Notes under the pieces: generated by a model | The model's input: the letters and a program-made list of their open reading frames with translations, nothing else | Database searches by the model: none | Told to the model about the DNA's origin: nothing | DNA from: HRBIN12 sp964447335 | GTDB lineage: Bacteria > Actinomycetota > UBA4738 > HRBIN12 | DNA length: 52,327 nucleotides | Reading direction: 5' to 3' | Assembly: GCA_964447335.1 (NCBI GenBank) | Contig: CAYUSA010000017.1 | Coordinates: 1 to 52,327 of the forward strand | Part shown: one piece after another, positions 10,763 to 19,668 of the stretch | How positions within the stretch are numbered: position 1 is the first letter of the stretch | Layout of the letters: every line of letters begins with the position of its first letter | Made by a program: the position numbers and the translations under genes

Positions 10763-11368
10763 TCAGTCCTCGCGCCTGAGCGTTGTTGGGTGCCAACTCG
10801 TCCGGGCGGTCATCAGCCACGCGTGGACCGGCTCGGGGAGTCGGCTCTCGTAGACGGCGGACTCGATGGAGCACACGGTCCACCCCCGCTCGAACGTGCC
10901 GAGGAGCTCCATCTGCGTGACGCGCCGGGGGCCGCGGCCCCACGGGTTCCGCTCGCTCCAACACAGCAGGAAGCACCGGCCATCGGGAACGAGCGCCCGG
11001 CGGAGCGCATCGGCGTAGACCGGCCGCTCTTCATCGGCGAGCGTGTGGAACATGCCGATGTCGATCACGGTGTCGAACGCGCGTCCGAGATCGTGCGCCC
11101 GGAGCGCGTCCCACACCCGGAACCCGGCGTCGCTGCCCCGCTCGACGGCCTTCGCGCGAGCGAGCTCGACCGCGCGTTCCGCCGAGTCGATACCGAGCAC
11201 CTCGTGGCCGCGCTCGGCGAGGTACAGAGCGTGCTCGCCAGTGCCGCACCCGACATCGAGGACCGAGCCCACGATCTCGCCTGTCTCGGCGAGCTCGACC
11301 ACCGCACGCTGCGGCCGCCCGATGTCCCACGGCGGCGAGCCCCCGTAGGCGGTGTCGAAGAAGCTCAT
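10763..11368 (-). CDS. Class I SAM-dependent methyltransferase
   Basis: A 201-residue methyltransferase with the Rossmann core at about residues 30-135. Motif I is LDVGCGTGEHALYLAERGHEVLGID, with the acidic residue that binds the SAM ribose at the end of strand 2. The motif IV region reads FDTVIDIGMFHTL. It resembles methyltransferase domain 25/TPMT-like small-molecule enzymes; the substrate cannot be predicted. The start ATG 11368 is preceded by TACGAT 6 nt upstream, suggesting a leaderless transcript. The gene ends close to the tmRNA 3' end on the opposite strand. Confidence 0.8.
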   Translation of the reverse strand: MSFFDTAYGGSPPWDIGRPQRAVVELAETGEIVGSVLDVGCGTGEHALYLAERGHEVLGIDSAERAVELARAKAVERGSDAGFRVWDALRAHDLGRAFDTVIDIGMFHTLADEERPVYADALRRALVPDGRCFLLCWSERNPWGRGPRRVTQMELLGTFERGWTVCSIESAVYESRLPEPVHAWLMTARTSWHPTTLRRED

Positions 11369-11374
11369 CGCGTC

Positions 11375-11380
11375 ATCGTA
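11375..11380 (-). promoter_or_regulatory. Leaderless-type -10 for the methyltransferase
   Basis: TACGAT on the minus strand is separated from the ATG by 6 nt, so transcription would begin at or near the start codon. Confidence 0.45.
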
Positions 11381-11450
11381 TGGGTCCGCGGCACCATCGC
11401 GGCTTGCTCCTCACCGCGACGGAGCGCACACTCGGGTCAGGAGGCACGTC

Positions 11451-11582
11451 GTGACCGTCCACGTGGCCGACCCGAAACGGTTCCTCTCCCTGATCCTCAC
11501 GGTCGTGCTCGTCGCCGTCGTGGCGCTGGTGTTGTACGCGCTCGCCGGCTCGACCGAGTCCGTGCCGGTCGGCCGCTCGTAG
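11451..11582 (+). CDS. Small single-pass membrane protein (43 residues), unknown function
   Basis: A short frame opening with GTG behind a good AGGAGG site (11439-11444). The product has a polar N-terminus (about 10 residues), one strongly hydrophobic helix (about 11-30) and a short serine-containing tail. I do not recognise the family. The strong ribosome binding site and coherent membrane-segment architecture argue that it is real. It sits between the methyltransferase (divergent) and the phosphatase-like gene (convergent, 3 nt away). Confidence 0.5.
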   Translation: MTVHVADPKRFLSLILTVVLVAVVALVLYALAGSTESVPVGRS

Positions 11583-11585
11583 CGG

Positions 11586-13490
11586 CTACCAGGTGATCGG
11601 GGGCACCCCGCCGGGGTCGCTCTCGAACACGCCCGATCCGTACCCGGACAGGTCGGCCGTCGCGAGCTCCTTCAGGTACGAGGTCGGGAACACCGCGGCG
11701 AAGATCCGGCGGTCGAGCCGGTCGCGGTCGATCGCGGTCTCGGGAACGTACGGCCCGATGTTCTCGCCGTAGCAGTAGTCGCGGAGCCACGCCGCGATGT
11801 CGGCATCACGGACGCCGGTGTCGAGCATCGCGCGGCTCGAGAGGTAGATCTCCGAGGGCACGACGCTCTGCACGATGCCGAAGACCGAGCGGCCGAACTC
11901 GCGCTCGAGGTCGCCCTGGATCTGGACCGGGTCCAAGCGCACGCCGCCCGCGAGATTCACCGTCGGGCACTGCCCGTGGTCGGCCGTCACGATGAGGGCG
12001 AACTCGCCGGGCGCGAACCGCTCCTCCAGGATCCGGGCCACGCGTCCGATCTGGCGGTCGGTCTCGAGCAGGGCGAACTTCTGGCGCAGCGATAGGTAGT
12101 TGTAGACGTGGCCGGCGTAGTCGGGCGCCTTCACGTTGATGTAGAGCAGGCTGGTGTTCGGGCCCTCGCCGATCGGCTCGGAGTCGAACGTCGCCTCGAT
12201 GATGTCGCCCTGATACTCGATGATCGGCGGGGTGCAGCACACGGCCTTCTTGCCCTCGAGCGTGAACCGGTCGTCCACGCCCGGGTCGGCGTAGGCCGCG
12301 GTCAGCGCGCCGAGGCGATCGACCTGCGGCCACGAGCGCGGCATCCGGTACAGGTCCGGGTTCTGCGCGATCCACCCGCCGCCGCCGTCCTCGTTCCACA
12401 GGACGGCGACCGGCTTGTCGCCGAGCGGGCGGTTCCCGCCCCGCCCGAGCATCCCGAGGTGCCAGATCTGGTAGCCGATCTCGCCCACCCACGCACCGTC
12501 GCCGGTCTCCTCGTTCCACGCCTCGGCGAGCGTGGGCACGAGCAGGAACGACGGGTCGGCCCGGCCGGCCGTGCCCCAGGCCTTCACCGGCCGGCCCTCG
12601 TACCGGAGGTTGTGGCCGGTGATGCCGTGAACGCGGGGGAACGCCCCGGTGCCGATCGTGGCGTGGGCGCACGCGGTGACGGCCGGGAACGTACCGACGA
12701 TCGCATCCCGGTAGTTCGCGCTCTGCCGCATGAGGCGCTTCATCTCGGGCCAAGCGGTCTTCGTCTCGTCGGGGTCGTCCCAGTGCTGCAGGACGTTCCA
12801 CCCGCCGCCGTCGATCACGAACGTGACGACCACCTTCGGCGGCGTCGTCGGGCGCTCGATGCCGGGGAGCACCGCCCCCTCCGGCGCGCGGAAGGCGTCG
12901 AACCCCATGAGGTGCGCGGTCGTCGGCGCCAGGTCCGCGAGCGTGACGCGCTCCGTGCTGTCGGAGGGCTCGACGATCCCCGGGCCGTAGACGAACAGCG
13001 GGATGCGCTCAAGGTACATCCACACCGAGGCGTGGCTGCTCCGCGGGTCATCCTTGACGAGGGAGGTCGACTCGTTCGAGTAGTTCGAGGAGTTGTAGGG
13101 CGCGAGCACCAGTTGGAGGTCGCCCGAGCGCTCCGGGTGGAACTGCCGACGCACGAGCTCGAGGTGCTCGGCCCCCAGGTCCCGCGCCATCGCCTCGAGG
13201 TCGGGTCGCGGGTCCGGCCGCAGCAGGTCCTTCGCCGCCCGCCCGGCGGCCGCACCCCCGGCCACCGCCGCGAGTCCGACCCCGCCGAGCGCGGCGAGGA
13301 ACCGCCGCCGGCCGGGGTCGGAAGCTCCCTCACCCGTCGCGGAGGCCCTCGACCCGACGATGACCGCCGTCCCCGCGACGAGCAGTCCGCCGACTAGTCC
13401 GGCGATCAGGCTGCCGGTGGCCGCGATGACGAGGGCGACGAGGCCCCCAGCCAGCGAGAGCACGACGAGGGCCCGCTGAGAACGATGCAC
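11586..13490 (-). CDS. Alkaline-phosphatase-superfamily protein (type I phosphodiesterase/nucleotide pyrophosphatase-like), membrane-anchored
   Basis: A 634-residue protein. The N-terminus has two or three hydrophobic segments. The last follows a GRRRFLAALGG stretch resembling a twin-arginine signal, so the catalytic part probably lies outside the membrane. The catalytic domain begins with VVVTFVIDGGGWN (metal-binding D). It has the nucleophile region GTFPAVTACAHATIGTG, with a threonine, and a PRVHGITGHN segment. A later TADHGQCPT motif supplies further metal ligands. Known relatives hydrolyse phosphodiesters, nucleotides or phosphonates. GTG 13490 is preferred; a longer frame to 13637 lacks conserved sequence and overlaps the neighbouring gene. 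Confidence 0.72.
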   Translation of the reverse strand: MHRSQRALVVLSLAGGLVALVIAATGSLIAGLVGGLLVAGTAVIVGSRASATGEGASDPGRRRFLAALGGVGLAAVAGGAAAGRAAKDLLRPDPRPDLEAMARDLGAEHLELVRRQFHPERSGDLQLVLAPYNSSNYSNESTSLVKDDPRSSHASVWMYLERIPLFVYGPGIVEPSDSTERVTLADLAPTTAHLMGFDAFRAPEGAVLPGIERPTTPPKVVVTFVIDGGGWNVLQHWDDPDETKTAWPEMKRLMRQSANYRDAIVGTFPAVTACAHATIGTGAFPRVHGITGHNLRYEGRPVKAWGTAGRADPSFLLVPTLAEAWNEETGDGAWVGEIGYQIWHLGMLGRGGNRPLGDKPVAVLWNEDGGGGWIAQNPDLYRMPRSWPQVDRLGALTAAYADPGVDDRFTLEGKKAVCCTPPIIEYQGDIIEATFDSEPIGEGPNTSLLYINVKAPDYAGHVYNYLSLRQKFALLETDRQIGRVARILEERFAPGEFALIVTADHGQCPTVNLAGGVRLDPVQIQGDLEREFGRSVFGIVQSVVPSEIYLSSRAMLDTGVRDADIAAWLRDYCYGENIGPYVPETAIDRDRLDRRIFAAVFPTSYLKELATADLSGYGSGVFESDPGGVPPITW

Positions 13491-13533
13491 GCTGCCGATT
13501 CTCGCAGAGCCTGCTACGAGCGCCAGGGAGCGG

Positions 13534-14730
13534 CTACGAGCGCTTGCGGGGCAGATCCAGGAAGGGGAGCTCGATGACGGTGGCAGGCACCTTGCCGCGC
13601 TCGCCCTCGACGGTCCACTCGATCGCCAGGCGTTCACCGGGGGTCGCCATCGAGGGCGGCACCGAGCCGAACGCCACCATCTTCTTGATCGTGATGCCCC
13701 AGGCGACGCTCGTCGCGCGACCGATCTGCCGGCCCTGCTTGGAGAGCGGCACGGGGTCGCGCTGCACGAAGGGCGAGACCCCCGGCGCGAGGCCGTGCTT
13801 CGCGAACATCGCCTCGATGCCCGACCAGTCCACGTGCAGGCCGACCAGGCGGCGCTTCGGGCCGCCCTTGGCCTGCTCCTGCTCGAGCGCGCGCTTGCCG
13901 ATGAAGTTGGCCTTGCCGAAGTCGACGAGCCGACCGAGGCCGAGCTCGAAGGGGGAGTAGAACTCCTCGGGCGAGGTGCTCGTCGCGTGATGGGCGCCCG
14001 TGTACTCGGCGTCCATCATGATGAGACCGGCCTCGACCCGCGCGACGTCGAGCGCGCGGATGCCGATCGGGCGGATCCGGTAGTCGTGCCCGGCCTCCCA
14101 GACCGCGTCCCAGACCGCGACGGCGCCGTCGGCCGGCACCCACAGCTCGTAGCCGAGGTCGCCCGTGAAGCCGGTGCGTGTGACGTCGATCTCGACGCCG
14201 GCGATCTCGGTCCGGCGGTGGCCGAAGTAGCGCACGTCCTTCCAGTCCTGGCCCGTGGCCTTCTCGAGCACGTCGCGCGAGAGCGGCCCCTGCAGCCCGA
14301 GTCCCGCGACGTCCTCGGAGACGTCCTCGACCTGGACGTCCAGGCCGGCGGCGTTCATCCGGAGCCACCGCAGCGTCTGGTCGGCCGCGGTGAGGAGGTA
14401 GCGGTCCTCGGCGATGCGCGCGATGTTGCCGTCGTCGAGCACCTTGCCGTGCTCGTCGCACCACGGCGAGTAGAGCACGCGTCCGACCGCGAGCTTGGTC
14501 ACGTCGCGCGTGATGACGCGGTCCACGAGCCGTGCGGCATCGGGGCCGGAGATCACGAACTTGTAGAGCGGCGAGGTGTCGAACATCGCCGCAGCCTCGC
14601 GGATCGCGTTGTACTCGATGTCGTGGAAGTCGGCGTAGACGGCGGCCGACCAGTACCCGGCCCACTCGCCCCAGGCCATCTTCGTGTTGAGCTCAGACGT
14701 ACGCGGGTGGAACGCGGTGCCGACGCTCAC
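13534..14730 (-). CDS. GcvT-like aminomethyltransferase (folate-dependent)
   Basis: A 398-residue protein of the glycine-cleavage T-protein/dimethylglycine-dehydrogenase C-terminal family, which binds tetrahydrofolate and takes up one-carbon units released from methylamines, sarcosine-like compounds or DMSP-type substrates. The folate-binding domain (about 20-290) contains AAMFDTSPLYKFVISGPDA, RTGFTGDLGYELWVP and the EAGLIMMDAEY segment; the C-terminal barrel follows. No gcvH, gcvP or gcvR is nearby, so a true glycine-cleavage role is unlikely. GTG 14730 has an AGGAGG site just upstream. The divergent neighbours are two FAD oxidoreductases, suggesting an oxidative demethylation or related C1 pathway (inference). 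Confidence 0.82.
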   Translation of the reverse strand: MSVGTAFHPRTSELNTKMAWGEWAGYWSAAVYADFHDIEYNAIREAAAMFDTSPLYKFVISGPDAARLVDRVITRDVTKLAVGRVLYSPWCDEHGKVLDDGNIARIAEDRYLLTAADQTLRWLRMNAAGLDVQVEDVSEDVAGLGLQGPLSRDVLEKATGQDWKDVRYFGHRRTEIAGVEIDVTRTGFTGDLGYELWVPADGAVAVWDAVWEAGHDYRIRPIGIRALDVARVEAGLIMMDAEYTGAHHATSTSPEEFYSPFELGLGRLVDFGKANFIGKRALEQEQAKGGPKRRLVGLHVDWSGIEAMFAKHGLAPGVSPFVQRDPVPLSKQGRQIGRATSVAWGITIKKMVAFGSVPPSMATPGERLAIEWTVEGERGKVPATVIELPFLDLPRKRS

Positions 14731-14823
14731 GGGAACCTCCTGGCGATCGTTCTCGAGGAACCGTCCGACCCTCAGTATCTCCCCGCGGCAGGCCCCCTGA
14801 CCTGCCCCGACGCACCCGGGAGC

Positions 14824-14836
14824 TGACCTGAGGTCA
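14824..14836. promoter_or_regulatory. Inverted-repeat operator, copy 1 (TGACC-N3-GGTCA)
   Basis: TGACC TGA GGTCA, extended by AG on the right, lies in the divergent region between the GcvT-like gene and the oxidoreductase pair. It matches the copy centred 90 bp away in both arms, with a different 3-nt centre, as expected for a dimeric repressor site. Confidence 0.55.
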
Positions 14837-14913
14837 AGAGGCCCATGGTCGGCCTCCCCGGCCCCATCTAGCATGGCGAAGGCGCGGTTGCGCCGTCTGA
14901 CATGAGCGTGCCT

Positions 14914-14926
14914 TGACCCCCGGTCA
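14914..14926. promoter_or_regulatory. Inverted-repeat operator, copy 2 (TGACC-N3-GGTCA)
   Basis: The full palindrome is CTTGACC CCC GGTCAAG (14912-14928). It ends 18 nt before the GTG of the first oxidoreductase and just upstream of its GAGGAGG ribosome binding site, a placement that suits repression. No regulator gene is adjacent. Confidence 0.55.
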
Positions 14927-14946
14927 AGCGACTGAGGAGGCGAACG

Positions 14947-16551
14947 GTGACGCAGCGATACGACGTCGTGATCATCGGTGGAGGCCACAACGGGCTCATC
15001 GCGGCCGGGTACCTCGCGAAGGCCGGCAAGCGGGTCTTGGTCCTCGAGAAGCGGTACGTGCTCGGCGGCGCCGCGGTCACCGAGGAGATCGTCCCCGGCT
15101 TCCGGTTCAGCGTGATGTCCTACGTGGTCTCGCTCCTCCGGCCCGAGATCATCCGCGAGCTCGAGCTCCCGAAGCACGGCCTGGAGATCCTGCCGCTCGA
15201 CGGCACGATCACGCCGCTCGAGGACGACTACCTGTGGCGCGTGAACGACCACGGCAAGAACATCCGCGAGATCCGGCGCTGGAACAAGGCCGACGCCGAG
15301 GCCTACGAGGAGTACGGCAAGCTCATGGCCGAGATCGCGCGGTTCGTGAAGCCGTTCCTTTCGATGGTCCCTCCGGACCCGGGCAAGGTGAAGCCGCTCG
15401 AGTGGACCTCGGTCGCGAGCTTCGCGAAGGACTTCCACGACCTGCCCGAGCGCATGCAGCACTCCTTCGTCCAGCTCATGACGATGAGCGCGACCGAGTT
15501 CCTGCGCCAGTGGTTCACGATCGACCCGCTCATCGCGACGATGTCGGCCTCGGGCATCATCGGGACCTACCAGGGCATCCAGTCGCCCGGCACCGCGTAC
15601 GTGCTGCTCCACCACTACATGGGCGAGATCGACGGCGCCTTCCGCGCGTGGGGCATCCCGCGCGGCGGTACCGGCGGCATCTCGGAGTCGTGCGGTCGCG
15701 CGGCGCAGGCCTTCGGGGCCGAGGTTCGCACCGAGGCGCCCGTGGCGCGCATCGACGTCAAGAACGGCCGCGCGGTCGGCGTCACGCTCGAGTCCGGCGA
15801 GGAGATCGCGGCTGACGTCGTGATGTCGAGCGTGGACTCGAACCTCACGTTCCTGAAGCTAATCGAGCCGAGCCACCTCGACGCCTCGTTCCGCGAGGAC
15901 GTGGGCCGGTACAAGTACCGCGGCTCGAGCGGCAAGGTGAACATCGCGCTCGCCGGCCTGCCCGAGCTCGCGTGCAAGCCCGGCGTGGGCGAGTGGCTCC
16001 GCGGCGCGATCAGCTTCAGCCCCGGCGTCGACTACATGGAGCAGGCGTACGACGACGCGAAGTACGGCCGCTTCAGCCGCCGCCCGTACGTGGATTGCAT
16101 CATCCCCACGCTCGTCGACCCCTCGATGGCTCCGCCCGGCAAGCACACGATGTCGTGCTTCGTGCAGTACGCGCCGTACAAGCTCGCGGACGGCAAGGTC
16201 TGGGACGACGAGATGCGGACCGCCTTCGGCGAGACCGTCATCGACACGCTCGAGGAGCGGTTCCCGAACATCCGCAGCCTCATCATCGACAAGCAGGTGC
16301 TCAGCCCGTTCGACATGGAGCAGATCACGGGCCTCACCGAGGGCAACATCTTCCAGGGCGAGCTCTCGCTCGAGCAGCTCTTCTTCAACCGGCCGGTGCC
16401 GGGGTGGGCGCGCTACCGCACGCCGATCAAGGACCTGTGGATGTGCGGCTCGGCCGTGCACCCCGCGGGCGGCATCATGGGCGCGAACGGGCGCATCGCC
16501 GCGCTCGAGCTGCTGAAGGAACAGAAGGCCGGCAGGAAGGCGGTGGCGTGA
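14947..16551 (+). CDS. FAD-dependent oxidoreductase of the phytoene-dehydrogenase/PYROXD2 type (copy A)
   Basis: A 534-residue flavoprotein. The N-terminal dinucleotide-binding fold reads DVVIIGGGHNGLIAAGYLAKAG (GxGxxG) and ends with the acidic LEKR that binds the FAD ribose. The C-terminal FAD motif is DLWMCGSAVHPAGGIMGANGRIAA. The family (COG1233) includes carotenoid desaturases and the poorly understood PYROXD2 proteins; length and the HNGL variant fit PYROXD2. No crtB or crtE is nearby, so a carotenoid role is unlikely. The GTG start has a GAGGAGG site and lies behind the palindromic operator. The stop overlaps the next gene by one base. Confidence 0.82.
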   Translation: MTQRYDVVIIGGGHNGLIAAGYLAKAGKRVLVLEKRYVLGGAAVTEEIVPGFRFSVMSYVVSLLRPEIIRELELPKHGLEILPLDGTITPLEDDYLWRVNDHGKNIREIRRWNKADAEAYEEYGKLMAEIARFVKPFLSMVPPDPGKVKPLEWTSVASFAKDFHDLPERMQHSFVQLMTMSATEFLRQWFTIDPLIATMSASGIIGTYQGIQSPGTAYVLLHHYMGEIDGAFRAWGIPRGGTGGISESCGRAAQAFGAEVRTEAPVARIDVKNGRAVGVTLESGEEIAADVVMSSVDSNLTFLKLIEPSHLDASFREDVGRYKYRGSSGKVNIALAGLPELACKPGVGEWLRGAISFSPGVDYMEQAYDDAKYGRFSRRPYVDCIIPTLVDPSMAPPGKHTMSCFVQYAPYKLADGKVWDDEMRTAFGETVIDTLEERFPNIRSLIIDKQVLSPFDMEQITGLTEGNIFQGELSLEQLFFNRPVPGWARYRTPIKDLWMCGSAVHPAGGIMGANGRIAALELLKEQKAGRKAVA

Positions 16552-18131
16552 TGGCGACCTACGACGCGATCGTCATCGGCGGCGGGCACAACGGGCTCGT
16601 CGCCGCCGCGTACCTCGGCAAGGCCGGCAAGCGCGTGCTCGTGCTCGAGAAGCGCGAGAAGGTCGGCGGGATCCTCGACACGGTGGAGGTCGCGCCCGGC
16701 GTGAAGGCGCCCGGCATCGTGCACACGGTCGGCCGGCTCCGCAAGTCGGTCATCGACGAGCTCGGTCTCATCCGCCACGGGCTCGTCCTCATCGAGCCCG
16801 CGGTCCGGGTGTTCGCGCCGCAGCCGGACGGCCCGGCGATCACGCTGTGGTCCGACGTCCACAAGACCGCGTCGGGCCTCCGGGAGCGGAGCGCCGCCGA
16901 CGCGCAGGCATACCCGCTGTTCGAGAAGAAGGTGCGCTCGCTCTCGAGCTTCCTCGCGCACATCAACGCGGTGACGCCGCCCGACGTGAAGTCGCCGACG
17001 TTCGCCGACGCGATCGCCGGGTTGAAGCTCGGCAAGGCGTTCAAGGGCCTCGGCTCGAGGGCCGGTCGCGAGATCACCCGCGCGCTCCCGATGGCGCTCG
17101 CGGACTTCATCGCCGAGTCCTTCGAGGACGACGCCCTCCAGGCCGCGATCGTCTCCCGCGGCGTGCTCTACACCGCGCAGGGCCCGTGGTCGGCGGGGAG
17201 CACGACGAACTTCCTGAACGACTCGGCCGGCAACGACGGCGGCGCGGCGGGCCAGTCGACGTTCGCGAAGGGCGGACCGGGCGCGCTCGCCGAGGCGCTC
17301 GCCTCCGCGGCGAAGTCCTTCGGCGTCGAGATCCGCACCGGCGCCGAGGTCGTCGCGATCATCACGCGGAACGGCCGCGCCACGGGTGTCGTTCTCGCCG
17401 ACGGCTCCGAGATCTCGGCGACACGCGTGGTCTCGGCCGCCGACCCGAAGCACACGCTCGTCGATCTCCTGGACCCGGTCGTCCTCGGCCCGCACCTGCG
17501 CTGGCGCGGCGGCAACATCCGTCAGCCCGGCCGGGCCTCGAAGGTGAACCTCGCGCTCTCGGGCCTGCCGCGGTTCAACGGCGCCGAGGAGGAGCACCTG
17601 CGCGGCCGCATCGTGATCGGTCCCGGCATCGACTACCTGGAGCACGCGTACGACCACTCGAAGTACGGCCGGATCAGCGAGGAGCCGTTCCTCGAGGCGA
17701 CGATCCCGTCGCTCTCGGACCCGAGCCTCTCGCCCGAGGGCCAGCACGTGATGAGCATCGTCGCGCAGTGGACCCCCCGCGACCTCCGCGAGGGCGACTG
17801 GACCGCCGAGCGCGACAACCTGGCCGACCTCGTCGTGAAGACGATGGAGATGTACGCGCCGGGCCTCGGCGACCTCGTCACCGCGCGGCAGGTCATCACG
17901 CCGGTGGACCTCGAGGCCGAGTACGGGCTCTCGGGCGGTCACGTCCTGCACGCCGAGCCCGCGCTGGACTCCTGGTTCGCGTGGCGGCCGCTGATCGGCC
18001 ACGCGCGCTACCGCTTCGGGGTCCCGGGCCTGTGGCTCGCCGGCTCGGGCGCGCACCCGGGCGGCGGCGTGACGGGCGCGCCCGGAGCGAACGCGGCCCG
18101 CGAGATGCTCGGGAGCGGCAAGAAGCAGTAG
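16551..18131 (+). CDS. FAD-dependent oxidoreductase of the phytoene-dehydrogenase/PYROXD2 type (copy B)
   Basis: A 526-residue paralogue of the preceding protein with the same HNGL-containing FAD motif at the N-terminus and a C-terminal GLWLAGSGAHPGGGVTGAPG motif. The shared segments AGKRVLVLEKR, ASKVNLALSGLP and GIDYLEHAYD show both come from one ancestor, but they are clearly diverged. The ATG shares its A with the previous TGA, so the pair is translationally coupled and may act as a heteromer or in consecutive steps (inference). It ends 4 nt from the convergent sigma-factor partner gene. Confidence 0.82.
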   Translation: MATYDAIVIGGGHNGLVAAAYLGKAGKRVLVLEKREKVGGILDTVEVAPGVKAPGIVHTVGRLRKSVIDELGLIRHGLVLIEPAVRVFAPQPDGPAITLWSDVHKTASGLRERSAADAQAYPLFEKKVRSLSSFLAHINAVTPPDVKSPTFADAIAGLKLGKAFKGLGSRAGREITRALPMALADFIAESFEDDALQAAIVSRGVLYTAQGPWSAGSTTNFLNDSAGNDGGAAGQSTFAKGGPGALAEALASAAKSFGVEIRTGAEVVAIITRNGRATGVVLADGSEISATRVVSAADPKHTLVDLLDPVVLGPHLRWRGGNIRQPGRASKVNLALSGLPRFNGAEEEHLRGRIVIGPGIDYLEHAYDHSKYGRISEEPFLEATIPSLSDPSLSPEGQHVMSIVAQWTPRDLREGDWTAERDNLADLVVKTMEMYAPGLGDLVTARQVITPVDLEAEYGLSGGHVLHAEPALDSWFAWRPLIGHARYRFGVPGLWLAGSGAHPGGGVTGAPGANAAREMLGSGKKQ

Positions 18132-18135
18132 CGGC

Positions 18136-19668
18136 TCAGCCGGTCGTCGAGACGCGCTCCCGCTGGAGCTCGTTGCCGGCCGCGTCGTACGCGATGACCG
18201 TGCCGGTGACCGCGTCGAGCGGCGCGAGGACGAGGAAGGCCTGCGGCGCGTCGATCGAGCCGGGCGGGATCGGATACAGCGCGCCCTCGAAGGTCTGGCC
18301 GTCCTGGGTCTGTAGCTCGATGCGCGCAACCCGGTCCGAGGCGAGCCCGTAGACGGAGGTCGGGAGCCCCGCGACCGGCGGTGCGTCCTGCCGGGTAGCG
18401 CTCGGCGGGACCGCGGCGATGGAGCCGATGTCGTCCTGCCCGAGCGGCTCCAGTGGCATGCTCGCCCCGATCGTCGAGATGAGGTACTCGAGCTCGAGGT
18501 CCCTCCCGATATCCAGGAGCGCTAGGCTCCAGAGGTTGCCGTTCGGGTCGGCGCCGGTGGCGATCGGAACGGTGCCGGTCTCGAACGGCGGCCCGGACGG
18601 ATCCAGCCACCCGTTCGTGCACGCGTAGGGATCGCTCGTGTCGTTTCGGCCTTCGATGATCCCCGACCAGCTGGTGGAGCAAGCGGCGTAGACCTCACCG
18701 CTCGGTGTGGCCGAGGCGAGGACGATGCCCTGCGGACCGCTCAGGCGGATGCTGACCTCGCCCGGGATCGCGACGGCCGAGGTGTTGAACGTGACCTCGG
18801 CCGAGATCGCGGACGCGGCCGCCGGGTCGAGCCCCGAGAATGACCCATGCGTGTCGAAGTACCGTCCCACGATGGCTCCCGCCAGCTGGAGCCGCTTCAT
18901 GACCTCCAGGGCCTCGGGCGAAGCCTCTTTGAGCACCTCGGGGAACAGCGAGACCGGGGAGCTGTTGAGGTACTCGCGGCCGATCTCGGTCCCCGATGCG
19001 TCGAAGGCGACCAGGTCGCCGGCAACGAGGAGGGTGTCACCGGGGACGAACAGGAGGAACACCTTCGCGGGGCCGATCAGCTCGTCGGGGAGGGCGTAGA
19101 CGGAAGCCTCCATCACCGGGCCTCCCTCGAGCCGCAGCTCGACCCGGGCGGCGTCGGACCGGACCTGGCCGGCGATCTCGCGTGGCAACGGCGCTCGCGT
19201 GGTGTCGTTGTCCGGATACTCGGCCGAGGAACTCCCGCCATAGCCCTGGAAGATTCGCGAGCCGTTCATGGGGGCGAGCCCCCCGCCCCCGCCGCCGAGC
19301 CCCTCCCATTCGAACGAGAGGACCGGGTCGCCGGCGTTCGCGTCCGTTACCCGCAGGTTCCATCGCTCACCGTCGACCACGCCGGTGGCGATCAGGAGCG
19401 AGTGCTCGTCCGGGGCCGGTCCCTGGGTAGGGAGCACCGGCCCCTCATCCACGAACGATGGGCCCGGCTCGTGACGCAGCAGCGCCCGGACGCCGCCGAA
19501 CGCTCCGAGGACGAGGACGACGGCGGTCGCCGCCGCGAGCACGACGGTTCCGACCTCGCGACGCCGGGCACGATGCAGCACCTTGCGCGGTGCGACGGGG
19601 GACGTGCGAGCGATGGCGTGCCGCTCGGCGAGGGTCTCGCGGAGGTCGCGTTCCAGGTCGGTGCTCAT
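18136..19668 (-). CDS. Single-pass membrane protein encoded with an ECF sigma factor (probable anti-sigma-like partner)
   Basis: A 510-residue protein with a cytoplasmic N-terminus of about 40 residues, one transmembrane helix (about 41-62) and a long extracytoplasmic part rich in beta-like, Ser/Gly/Pro segments, including a run of six glycines. The cytoplasmic part lacks the zinc HxxxCxxC anti-sigma motif. The arrangement, start codon overlapping the sigma gene by four bases (ATGA), is typical of a membrane sensor that controls the sigma factor. Sensing of an envelope signal is inferred from topology only; I recognise no domain in the outer part. Confidence 0.6.
   Translation of the reverse strand: MSTDLERDLRETLAERHAIARTSPVAPRKVLHRARRREVGTVVLAAATAVVLVLGAFGGVRALLRHEPGPSFVDEGPVLPTQGPAPDEHSLLIATGVVDGERWNLRVTDANAGDPVLSFEWEGLGGGGGGLAPMNGSRIFQGYGGSSSAEYPDNDTTRAPLPREIAGQVRSDAARVELRLEGGPVMEASVYALPDELIGPAKVFLLFVPGDTLLVAGDLVAFDASGTEIGREYLNSSPVSLFPEVLKEASPEALEVMKRLQLAGAIVGRYFDTHGSFSGLDPAAASAISAEVTFNTSAVAIPGEVSIRLSGPQGIVLASATPSGEVYAACSTSWSGIIEGRNDTSDPYACTNGWLDPSGPPFETGTVPIATGADPNGNLWSLALLDIGRDLELEYLISTIGASMPLEPLGQDDIGSIAAVPPSATRQDAPPVAGLPTSVYGLASDRVARIELQTQDGQTFEGALYPIPPGSIDAPQAFLVLAPLDAVTGTVIAYDAAGNELQRERVSTTG

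Noticed and set aside
14731..14823. Glycine riboswitch upstream of the GcvT-like gene
   Set aside because: I saw no glycine-aptamer core or tandem aptamer pattern; the region holds only short palindromes and a ribosome binding site.
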